Shown one piece after another: positions 1 to 9,135 of a stretch of 16,505 nt of DNA. A program made the position numbers and the translations under genes. Source of the DNA: Nephromyces sp. MM_2019 (Eukaryota > Apicomplexa > Aconoidasida > Nephromycida); assembly GCA_015657535.1 (NCBI GenBank), contig JADHZB010000531.1:1-16505 (forward strand). The letters are read 5' to 3'. The notes below the pieces were generated by a model. It saw nothing but the letters and a program-made list of their open reading frames with translations, did no database searches and was not told the DNA's origin. Positions within the stretch are counted from its first letter, which is position 1, and each line of letters begins with the position of its first letter.

Positions 1-131
1 GTGTGTGTGTGTTTTTGGTGTAAATGTGTATATATATTTGAATAATTTAACAAAAAAAACAACTATTTAAATCTTTGTGTGTATATATATTAAGATTTAT
101 AATAGGTCCCTCATTAAACATCAATTGGCCT
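1..131 (-). other. 3' flank of the minus-strand gene
   Basis: Downstream of the TAA stop (134-132) on the minus strand the sequence is AT-rich with an oligo-T run and short CA/TA repeats. No exact AATAAA is visible. It probably holds the 3' UTR and polyadenylation region, but nothing fixes the cleavage site. Confidence 0.35.
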
Positions 132-2749
132 TTATATGACACCTTTTGTTTGGCTATATAATAATAAACAACGCACACACATAAATAAATATTTGTAAAA
201 ATTTTTTTAAAAAACAATTTTAACTAGAGGTACACACACATATAATTACATGAAATTTAATATTATTAAAACTGTTAAAGTACCTTGTTCGTTTGGAATG
301 AATATCTAGTTCTTGTAATTTGCCTATAAAATAAATACACACACACACATACGTTTCTATAAAATCATCGAGATACACATATATATATATATATATACAC
401 ACGTACATTTCTATAAAATCATCGAGGTATACACATAAATATACACACACACATATACTCACACAAACACACACACACATACACACACAAACACAAACAC
501 ACACACAAATACACACAAACACATACACATACACACACACGCACACACACACACACACAATATTTACACACCATCTTTCCATACACAACGTTGAATTGAA
601 AATCCAATAATAATTTTAAGATATTCAAAAATGTGTGTATTTTGTAAAATGTGTAAGGCTGAGTAAGTTTGTTCAAAATTATCAAATTTTAATAAAATGT
701 GTCGATGTGGATGATGTTGTTGATAATCTTTTACAAACCTAAATAATTATATATACACACACACATGAGAAAAATCAAATATACACACACATGAGAAAAA
801 TCAAATATACACACACATGAGAAAAATCAAATATACACACACATGAGAAAAATCAAATATACACACACATGAGAAATTTATATATACACACATGAGAAAA
901 ATCAAATATACACACACATGAGAAAAATTATATACACACTTACATGAGAAATTTATATATACACACATATTATATAAACACACACACATGAGAAAAATTT
1001 CAGGTACATACACGCATAATTATATATATATAGTAAATAATTTAATAATTTAAATAAATGTGTATATACACATCTTATATATTTTTATTTACTCATGAAT
1101 TATATATGTGTGAAAGTGTGTGTGTGTGTATGTGTGTGCAAGTGTGTAGGTGTGTGTATATATTTATTAATTTATATAGAACACATAAATAATTTGAAAT
1201 GTGTATATACTTTTTAAGTAACTTTTTTATTTTAGTTTGATCTTCTGGAATATAGCTAGTAATTTCGTATACAAAATTCTGTTAATAAATTACACACATT
1301 TACTTAATATACCAATATATTAAAAATACACACACACACAAACACACACACATAAATATCTTATATATCCATATATACAGACACCTCATAAACATAAATA
1401 CACACACACGCTACTCTATACAAAATACTACACATACACACAGTATACACACATCATACACACACACATACACACAGTATACACACATCATACACACACA
1501 CATACACACAGTATACACACATCATACACACACACATACACACAGTTTACACACATCATACACACACACATACACACAGTATACACACATCATACACACA
1601 CACATACACACACACATACACACAGTATACACACATCATACACACACACAAACCACACACACACACAACACACACACACACACATACGTACACATATTTC
1701 TTACTTGAGATTTGTGTGGTTGAGGGTGTGTAAGGGGTGTGTAATTGTGTGTGTATAAATAACGATCAATCGAATTGTACACATCTTCAGTAATATCTTC
1801 ATGAGTTAATAAATTGAGTAAAGTAGTGTTATTATAAAGTTGTTCATCCGTGTGTGTGTGTGTATTAATTATGTGTGTAGGTAAAGTATGTGTGTGTGTA
1901 TCTGATAATATTGAAGGTGTGTGTCTGTGTGTGTTTCCTTCTAGAGTGTGTGTAGAATCAATATAATTATGTGTATATATATCATCATTATCCTTATGAT
2001 GAGATTGTGTGTGTGTGTATGTATATTCATGAGGTGTGTCTTTATATTCATAGGGTGTTTGTCTATATTCATGGTGTGTGCGTGTAGATAGAGAGTGTGT
2101 TGAAGTAGAGTGTGTAAGTGTGTGTGTATTTGAATTGGTATCAATGTTGTGTGTATAATCTTCAGATGATGTGTAAGGCATAGCTTCAGGTATATGGCCA
2201 AGTGTGTATAAATAAGGTGTGTATAAGGGTGAATTATCAACATAGGGTGGTGTTAATAGAGGTGTGTGTGTAGGAGAGTAGTCTGTAGGATTTGAGGGCT
2301 CAAAGATTGGCTTGATGTGTGTAAATGAAGAAGGATGAGGGGGAAGGTTTGATATTGATTTTTGTATAATTTGATTTGAATTTTGTGTGTGAAGTTGTAA
2401 GCTATGATAGCCCAAATTTGAAGCATTATTACACACAAATTTACATGTGTGTGTGTGTAGATTTTGAATACCATTGGGTGATAATTGTTGCATAATTATT
2501 TTACACACATCTGTTTTATATAACGTTATATTTATATAAAAGTATGTATATATTTCTTTGAAGAAGTAGATATATATATATATATATTAAGCTTAGTGTA
2601 TGTAAGGGAATATGTGTGTGTAAATCCAAGTGTGTAATTATATATATATTAGTATATACATAAAACCAAAGGTTATTTTTATAGATTATAAGTATGTGTT
2701 AATAATAAAAGAATGTGTATGTATATTTACACAAGTTAATTAATATATA

Positions 2750-2784
<35 letters not shown>

Positions 2785-4673
2785 CTAACCTTCAATAGGT
2801 ATATTTAGTGGTAATCTTCTTAGTAAAATTGATGTCTTATATTCAGCTGGTTCAACATAAACAAATCGATCTACACAGTACACACCAAATCCCCTATATA
2901 AAGGCTGGATTGCTTTCAATTTATCTTCATGATTTTTAAATTCTAAATTACACACACACACACATACATACACACATACAAACACACACACACATATACA
3001 CACATACACATACACACACATACACACATATATACACATACACATACACATACATGCACACACATACACACACATACACATTCATACACACACACACACA
3101 CACACACCCAATAATCTATAGTGTGTGTAACTTGATAATGAGATGCATAGAGATGTGTTTAGGTTATTAATAGATATAAGTCATTGTTAATCTTCATATG
3201 GGTATACACAAATGTGTAGAGCTGATGTGTGTTATAGTGTGTGTGTGCAAAAATGTGTATATATGTTAGAGTGTGTGTGTAGCTAGAGTAAAATAAGTGT
3301 GAACTGTGTATATACCTAAAAGGGCCACCACAGGTGATTGTGATTTTTTATATTTTTGATCGATTCCCTCTTTTAATTTATCAAATGAAAGTGGCTATAT
3401 TACACATATATTTATGTATAAATATATATATATATGTGTGTTTAAGTGAGTATGTGTGTGTGTGTGTATGTGTGTGTTGAAATGTGTGTGAGTAATAGAT
3501 AACATTTGCAACTTAATATAAAATAGATTTGCGGTACTATTATTATTTAATTGTGAGCCTGTATGTTATCTATAGTGTTAGATACACACACACAATACAT
3601 ATATATACATACGATACACATATACACACACACACACACAATATATACACACATACAATACACATATATACACACACACACAATGTATACACACACACAA
3701 TACATATATACACTCACACACACAATATATACACACACACAATATACATATACACACACACGCATAATATACACACACACACACATAATATACATACGCA
3801 CACAAACACATAAAACACATAAACACACAATATATATACACACACATACAAAACACATACACACACAATATATACACACACACAATACACATGTACACAC
3901 GCACACACAATATACATACACACACAAAACACACACACACACACACACACAATACACGCACATATTTAAATTACTAATATTAGATATACCTCTGAATTAT
4001 TTGAATAAAATTTTATAAATCCTTCAAAAATTTCAATTTCTTTAATTTCCCCCAAATTAGAAAATGACTATAAATAATTTAGTGTGTAACAAAGGTGTGT
4101 GTGTGTGTAATATAAGTATTTGTGTGTATATGTGTATGTGTGTTTATATATATGTATGTGTGTGTGTGAGTATTAGTGTGTATAGGTGTACTACACTGTT
4201 GATGTGTGTATATGTTAGTGATTGAAACCTAAGTGTATGTGTATGTGTGTGTATAGATTAAATTGATATATATATATATATTTGGATGTGTAAGGGGTGT
4301 ATGAATGTGAAGATAAATGTGTGTGTGTGTGTACCTTTAACAATTCTTCCTTAATAGTTTCAGTAGGCCCAATAGGAATATTTATTAAAAATATTTGATT
4401 GTGTGCAGATTTGTTAATTGCTTTTGGAGTCCAATCAACTTGGAATGCTATAGTTTCTGTAGGCTGTTACACACACATTAACAAATATATATTGTATACA
4501 CACACACATTAGCATATATAATGTATACACACACATGCTAACATATAGAATGAGTATTTAAGATATATACAATTGAGTTGTGTATAAGAGATTATGTGTG
4601 AATATTGAAATGTGTATGTTGAGATATGTGTTTATTGATATGTGTTTATATATATATATACGTATATATACAC

Positions 4674-4705
<32 letters not shown>

Positions 4706-5596
4706 TTCAAATATGTGTAAATTGGGTATAAATGCGTGCAGTAAATGTATAAGGGGTAATTCTGTGTATTAAAATAAGTTTAAGGTGTGTGTATATGTGT
4801 GTGTAGGTAAGTGTGTATGTGTATGTATGGGTGTATATATGTGTGTATGTAAGTGTGTATGTGTGTGTTTAAAAAATATGTGTACATACAGGGCGAGGAG
4901 GTGGTAAAGGTGTGGGTTTAGTTAAATGTTCTTCACTGTTTATTGCAAATGTTGTAAATTGTTCAGCCGTTGTGTTTGGTAAAGATTCAAAATATTCTTC
5001 ATTTGATACCTAATTACACACATACACACACACACATTTACATATATACACACATGTAAACACACACGTATACACTTACATACATACACATATACACACA
5101 TATACACACATACACACACATACACACTTACATACACACACATAAAGCATACATAGACACACACATATACATGCACATTCACACATACACACACATATAC
5201 ATGCACATCCACACATACACACACACATATATACATATATATATATATTATATATTATTGATGTAAAAATGATACACACAAATATATATTTATTTTACAC
5301 ACATACATGTTGATTATCTGCCTCTAAATCTAGTCCAACATCTCCAGGGGTTAAAATATCAATACACTCCAAAAATGAATTCATAATTTGAATTTTATAT
5401 AAATCTACACACACACACACACAAATATATAAATATATTGGGTATATATTTACAATATGTGTATTGATGTGTATACACACACACACATACATTTATGTTT
5501 TATATATATATTACAATGTGTGTATTGATGTGTGTATGTTTGTGTGTGTGTTCTGTAAGTTTGTATGTGTGCTCTTTATGTATGTATATTTGTGGG

Positions 5597-5628
<32 letters not shown>

Positions 5629-7226
5629 CAGCATATATATATATATATGTGTTTGTGTGTGCATTACCAGGTATAACAGATAAACAATTTCGAGTAAATA
5701 ATAGACGTTTGAGGGGAGTTTTCTTTTTGTGTGTAAGATATTTGTGTGTAGCCTTTGAAATTTGTTTTTGCACACAAAATGGTAAAAGAAAGGCTAAATC
5801 ATTAGAAAATTCATTGAGGGCAGCTGTACACACTTTGGGCTGACTAAAACAGTGTGTGTGTGTAATAATATATTTATTAATAAGCGTTGTTTGACTTATA
5901 ATTGAAAAGGGGAGTGAAATAGGTATATCAGAAACTGGTATAATTGTATAACCCTTATGTGTGTGTGTGTGTGAATTAGAAGGTATAGAAGTTGATTGGA
6001 GATGTGTGTGTGTGTTGTTAGGTATATGTGTGTGATCTTGTGTGTGTGTGTGATCAAGTTCACTTATATTGTTGGGTGTGTGTGTATCATGTAAAACAGG
6101 ATGAGAGGAGATATTGGAAGAGAGTGTGTAAGGTGTAGAGAATCCAGTCCCCAGAGTGTGTGTGTGTGTGTGTGCGTCATCAAAACTCATTGATTTATTA
6201 GCAATTTTTGAGGTTAAATTTGACACCTTACACACGTCTTCAATGTGTGTATCTTTGTTTGGATCGATAGTGTGTGTGTGTGTAGACCTATTCAATCGGT
6301 TATTATCCAATAACTTGTTAATTTTTATACCCTCTGTGTGTGTGTGTGCAGGTAATTTGGGTAAATTCGATGTGCACAAACGATTTGTAGTTATTAGTAA
6401 TTGTATTAAATCAATTGTACAACGTATTCGAGCGTTACAATGTTTACTCAGGCCATTATTAGTAGTAAAACAACGCTGTGTGTTACACACAAACATACAC
6501 CTATAAAACGTTCGGATTGTTGTTACACACATTGTGTGCAAATCTAATTTCTTTGATATCTGAAAGGTGTGTGTATCAATCATCAGCTTAATATAGGGTG
6601 CGTGTATGTAAGTTGTGTGTGTAAGGGTGTGTGTGTTTATCATATACGTGTGGGGTGTACTTATCTTGTATGTATGCGAGGGTATATATGTTTGTAGGGG
6701 TGTGGGTAGGTGTACAGTGCGTATGCGGAGTGTGTGTGGAATGAGTGTTGTGTGTGTGGGCTGTGTGTATTGTATGTGTGGGCTGTGTGTATTGTGTGTG
6801 AGGTGGGGGGGGGGGGCGTTAGAGTTTGTATTTGTTAAGTGTTTATATGTATAGGATGTGTATCTAAAGGTGTGAATGTGTAGTACATATATGAGTATGA
6901 AAAGCCTGTGTAGTGAAACGGACAAATTTTGTTAAGTTTGTTGTGTGTGTGTAAGTGTATAAGCTGTGTGTGGTGTAACTATGTGGATGTAGTGTGATTT
7001 GATATATAAAGGAATAGGACTTACATTGAAATTGCTAGATTCATGTGTATAGGGCTTATAGGGTCTTAGTAAGGTTGTGTGTGTGTGTACGAGTAAAGTG
7101 TGTAGTTGAGGAAACGCTCATAAGTTGTCACATCAGTGTTATGTAATTTAGTTTAAAAAAATTGCTTATAGTTTATATTTGAAATGAATAGAATTACCTA
7201 TTTATTATGTATATGGATTTATGCAT
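132..7226 (-). CDS. Putative RNA-binding protein with two RRM-like folds and His/Thr-rich inserts (14 exons, 900 aa)
   Basis: Exons in transcript order: 7226-7198, 7064-7025, 6559-5668, 5404-5307, 5009-4890, 4463-4335, 4067-3990, 3394-3316, 2942-2790, 2510-1705, 1278-1211, 738-590, 323-284, 153-132. All 13 introns are GT-AG, every phase joins without a stop, and the total is 2,703 nt ending in TAA (134-132). ATG 7226 was chosen because it is the first ATG in its open frame, has A at -3, follows a CA-rich leader, and no acceptor AG lies between it and the upstream in-frame stop. Residues about 265-365 look helical. Residues 414-519 read as an RRM: RNP2-like IFLINIP at 417-423, VVALLEF at 484-490 at the RNP1 position. 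Residues 526-540 plus 832-878 look like a second RRM interrupted by low-complexity sequence. The family is not recognised; an Rrp7-like protein was considered but not supported. The gene model is confident, the function is inferred from fold pattern only. Confidence 0.85.
451..560. repeat. CA microsatellite in intron 12
   Basis: A degenerate CA tract with interspersed TA and AAA steps fills most of intron 12 (589-324). On the sense strand it reads as TG-rich, directly after the donor gttgtg. Confidence 0.85.
751..1001. repeat. 26-bp minisatellite in intron 11
   Basis: A unit containing ACACACATGAGAAAAATC recurs with its ATG at 765, 791, 817, 843, 869, 892, 918, 944 and 988: mostly 26-bp spacing, one 23-bp and one 44-bp step. 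The block ends about 12 nt from the acceptor of exon 12. On the sense strand every unit carries a pyrimidine tract (gatttttctcatg) followed by TG repeats. The plus-strand translation of this block is only a repeat artefact. Confidence 0.92.
1437..1660. repeat. 34-bp CA-based minisatellite in intron 10
   Basis: The marker CAGT recurs at 1441, 1475, 1509, 1543, 1577 and 1623, that is 34-bp steps followed by one of 46 bp (34 plus 12 extra CA bases). Each unit is a CA tract interrupted by CAGTATAC and ATCATAC. It lies in intron 10 (1704-1279), where the sense strand is TG-rich. Confidence 0.92.
1705..2510 (-). other. Exon 10: 268-residue His/Thr/Tyr-rich low-complexity insert
   Basis: The exon starts after acceptor aaaacag and ends at CTCAA|gtaaga, close to the 5' splice-site consensus. 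It encodes residues 541-808. The first part continues a helix (VCKIIMQQL), then the chain becomes Pro/Ser/Thr/His/Tyr-rich with CA-coded HTHT runs and repeated HEY-type pieces near residues 690-710. The end (LLNLLTHEDITEDVYNSIDRYLY) looks helical again. Such composition suggests a disordered insert inside the second RRM-like fold. The frame stays open for 806 nt despite many repeats, which argues that it is translated. Confidence 0.7.
2950..3113. repeat. CA/CATA microsatellite in intron 8
   Basis: An interrupted CA and CATA tract lies just upstream (sense) of the exon 9 acceptor. The other side of the same intron, 3221-3300, carries TG repeats on the plus strand, so the intron contains complementary arms. 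Confidence 0.85.
3583..3957. repeat. Long compound CA/TA microsatellite in intron 7
   Basis: About 375 bp of ACAC runs alternate with ATAT steps, filling most of intron 7 (3989-3395), the longest intron of the gene. It stays open in several frames on both strands only because the repeat has almost no stop codons, so those translations are not genes. Its sense strand is TG-rich next to the donor; a TG tract on the plus strand (3451-3478) provides a complementary arm at the acceptor side. Confidence 0.9.
4648..4692. repeat. TA-rich self-complementary tract in intron 5
   Basis: An alternating TA tract with a central CGTA forms a near-perfect palindrome inside intron 5 (4889-4464). It sits between a CA arm (about 4498-4535, plus strand) and a TG arm (about 4780-4866), where it could nucleate a hairpin. 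Confidence 0.7.
5015..5250. repeat. CA/CATA microsatellite in intron 4
   Basis: Interrupted CA/CATA repeats fill nearly all of intron 4 (5306-5010), ending in a TA tract. Two imperfect copies of an ATGCACAT-containing CA unit lie at about 5170-5225. The sense strand is TG-rich. Confidence 0.85.
5668..6559 (-). other. Exon 3: N-terminal region with His-Thr runs and a helical end
   Basis: This 892-nt exon (residues 24-320 plus one base) is open throughout. It starts after a clean acceptor (cacctttcag) and ends at CCTG|gtaatg. Residues about 28-92 are ordinary mixed sequence with several Cys (IRTFYRC at 38-44). Residues about 95-265 contain at least eight HTHT-type runs coded by CA repeats, separated by short Ser/Asn/Ile-rich spacers. 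The last 55 residues are Leu/Lys-rich and probably helical. No domain was recognised. Antisense reading frames overlap it but contain only Cys-Val translations of TG repeats between unrelated pieces. Confidence 0.75.
6805..6816. repeat. G12 homopolymer in intron 2
   Basis: Twelve consecutive G on the plus strand (C12 on the sense strand) lie within the TG/GT-rich intron 2 (7024-6560). It is the only long G run in an otherwise AT-rich window. Its exact length is prone to sequencing error. Confidence 0.9.
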
Positions 7227-7680
7227 AATAAGGTATGTGTAACGATGTTTGTGTATTAAAGTGTGTGTAGTTATGTGTGTGTAGTGATGTGTGTGTTTAA
7301 TGATGTGTGTTTAGTGAGGTGTGTGTGTATGTGTGTATAGGAATCATATAGGTATGAATTCAGAGTGTGTGATGAGTGTATAGTATCATCATGTGTGGTC
7401 ATGAGTGTATATGTATGTGTATAAAGGTTGTGTATTAGTAAATAGGTAATAGGAATAAATTAGATAATCGATAACTCTCTGAGTCTGAGTTATGTAGCAT
7501 AAATGTGCTTGATGATGTGTGTGAAGATGTGTATGAGTGAAATTGTGTATATGTGATTATAATTTTGTAAGATGATGGTATGATGTATATGATTAGGTGT
7601 TTGATGATGCATATGATTAGGTGTGTGATTATGTGTGTTAGGACATGTGTGAATAATACGATGTGTGTGTAAACTGATGT
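7227..7680 (-). promoter_or_regulatory. CA-rich, G-depleted leader or promoter of the minus-strand gene
   Basis: On the sense (minus) strand only about 17 G occur in 454 nt, while CA, CTA and ATCA steps dominate up to the ATG at 7226. Beyond about 7700 the asymmetry disappears. This mirrors the leader of the Crooked-neck gene at 14581-15018, which supports the chosen start codon. It could be the transcribed 5' UTR, a promoter, or both; no TATA element stands out. A 76-codon His/Thr-rich frame inside it (7720-7490) is most simply part of the leader. Confidence 0.5.
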
Positions 7681-9062
7681 ATGACGAATTATAGCTAAGT
7701 TTAATTATACCAAAACTCATTTTTGTTTAAATTTTTTATTTAAGAAATGCAAATTCAAATGTGTAAATTAATATATTGTTATTTGAGTGTAAACAAATTT
7801 GATATAATTTACATAACACGTATAATATTCGAAATGATTTTAGAATTAAAATTGTGAGTTTAGGAACTTATCCTCTATCTATAATTACGTACATATGTAT
7901 ATACATTTATTACAAATTTTAAAATATACTTAATTATCTAGTATACACACACATTGTAATAAAGGCTTTATTAATTTAAACTGTGCCATATTTTGTTTTG
8001 ATCATACAATAATTAATACACAAACACATGTATTTGAGTATTTGTAATTATATTCACTTAGACATTGCGTGCATACATACATAAGCTCAACATACGCACA
8101 TATATGTATACATCTTATCTACATCATAAGATATATATAAAATCAATGATAATTCAAATATATATATATATATATATATATAATAAACTCACACAAATTT
8201 GATTTTAATTAAATCAACTATATATGTTAAGTATATATTATTAATTTTTACATATAAAGATATATGAAAGTGCAACCCTAAGAGTCAAAAGTGTGTGTTG
8301 ATATTTGTAGTTTTAAAATTCAAACTTTCGTATATTATATATTAAAATAGATATAATAAGTCATTTCTGTATAGATTATATGTGATTATGAAATTTGTCA
8401 AATAAATGATCTAAGTTATCATAATGTTTATTTAAAATAAAGAATTAGGGTAAGATGAAATAAGGTTAAAGTATTTATTTTATTTCTAACTCCAAAAATA
8501 TTTTCGTATAATTATTTCTCTATACTAAGATGTGCATAAATTATATAATAGGAGGCATGCGGATACACATTAACATGAAATTCAAAGTATATATACATGT
8601 TTCCTACAGTTGTGTGGCCTACTATGTAATACGCTCTGTTTCTAATAAGCCAAGAACCTAGTGCCTATGAAGTAAAGGGTAGGGTAGTTCTTTAGTGTGT
8701 GTATTTTTGTGAAATGGGGTGCGGATATGGCTGATGTTTGCTCTGAAAGTATAATTTTTTATAGTTAGGTTGAAGTAGGTTCATTAATCCTGTGAAATTA
8801 ACATTGATAATTGATATAAACAATTTTTAGCTTTGATAACCCGCAAAAGTATTTGTGTCATTTGACCCTAATAAATATGATGAGTTTCGAAATACAATTA
8901 TATATAAAATAGTGTGTTTATATATCTATTCGGTAACAACACACGATCATATATAAGAAAGTAGGAGTATTCATCAATACGATTACAACACATTAAAATA
9001 TAGTGTTAATATTCATCAATTTGAATACAAAATATGTTTCTACAAAAATTCTAATAAGCAAC
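7681..9062. other. Intergenic AT-rich stretch
   Basis: No convincing gene is seen on either strand. There is a (TA)n tract at about 8157-8182 and a few short CA/TG patches (7951, 8020, 8290, 8693). An imperfect direct repeat around ATTCATCAAT occurs at about 8970 and 9011. The patch 8550-8760 is slightly less AT-rich but shows no recognisable RNA gene. Confidence 0.6.
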
Positions 9063-9135
9063 GCCTGCTTAGCTTAGTTGGTAGAGCATCCGCTTAGTAA
9101 GCGGGAGGCCATGAGTTCGACTCTCATAGTAGGCT
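9063..9135 (+). tRNA. tRNA-Thr (anticodon AGT), copy 1
   Basis: The 73 bases fold into a full cloverleaf. The acceptor stem GCCTGCT/AGTAGGC has 7 pairs with one G-U. The D arm is GCTT/GAGC with AGTTGGTA in the loop. The anticodon stem TCCGC/GCGGG encloses loop TTAGTAA, placing anticodon AGT at 9096-9098 (Thr, reads ACU and ACC once A34 is inosine). The T arm ATGAG-TTCGACT-CTCAT is perfect. Position 73 is T, no intron is present and CCA is not encoded, as expected for a eukaryotic nuclear tRNA. The internal A box (TAGCTTAGTTGG, 9070-9081) and B box (about 9113-9123) match RNA polymerase III promoters. Confidence 0.96.

Larger units (their letters stand above)
2790..4463 (-). other. Exons 6-9: first RRM-like fold and start of the second
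   Basis: Exons 4463-4335, 4067-3990, 3394-3316 and 2942-2790 encode residues 394-539. The order fits an RRM: strand 1 IFLINIP (417-423), a helix with KEELLKSF, strand 2 IKEIEIF, then an extra segment with GFIKFYSNNSE and a Lys-rich linker, strand 3 VVALLEF (484-490), a helix KNHEDKLKAI, and strand 4 FGVYCVDRFVYVEP. Residues 526-539 (SILLRRLP then an amphipathic helix) restart the same pattern. The key RNP1 aromatic pair is weak, so direct RNA contact is uncertain. Exon junction phases are 0, 0, 1 and 1. Confidence 0.5.

Noticed and set aside
749..1000. CRISPR-like regular array (26-bp period)
   Set aside because: Units are nearly identical throughout with no unique spacers, and the window is eukaryotic; it is a minisatellite.
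3529..4018. Overlapping open frames on both strands (up to about 150 codons) of His-Thr-Ile or Cys-Val repeats
   Set aside because: They are translations of the CA/TA microsatellite in intron 7 of the minus-strand gene, which lacks stop codons by composition.
5307..5384. ATG at 5384 as the start of a separate gene (MNSFLECIDIL)
   Set aside because: The frame is open upstream to a good acceptor at 5405 and joins in phase 1 with the exon 3 donor at 5668, so it is internal.
5464..5843. Plus-strand frames including a 92-codon one ending in a Lys/Arg-rich segment
   Set aside because: Complement of the exon 3 end and of intron 3; codon phase and splice signals support the minus strand.
6475..6510. 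Possible 25-nt intron (gtgtatg...acacag) inside exon 3 at about residues 43-52
   Set aside because: Removing it shifts the frame and runs into a TGA within about ten codons; the unspliced frame stays open.
6156..6854. Plus-strand frames opposite exon 3 and intron 2
   Set aside because: Antisense shadows; the minus strand gives a longer open exon with good splice sites that joins in frame on both sides.
7490..7720. 76-codon minus-strand frame starting MSFGIIKLS, possible first exon
   Set aside because: No acceptor AG precedes the MHKS exon in a usable position and the linking frame has stops; its His/Thr content is due to the CA-rich leader.
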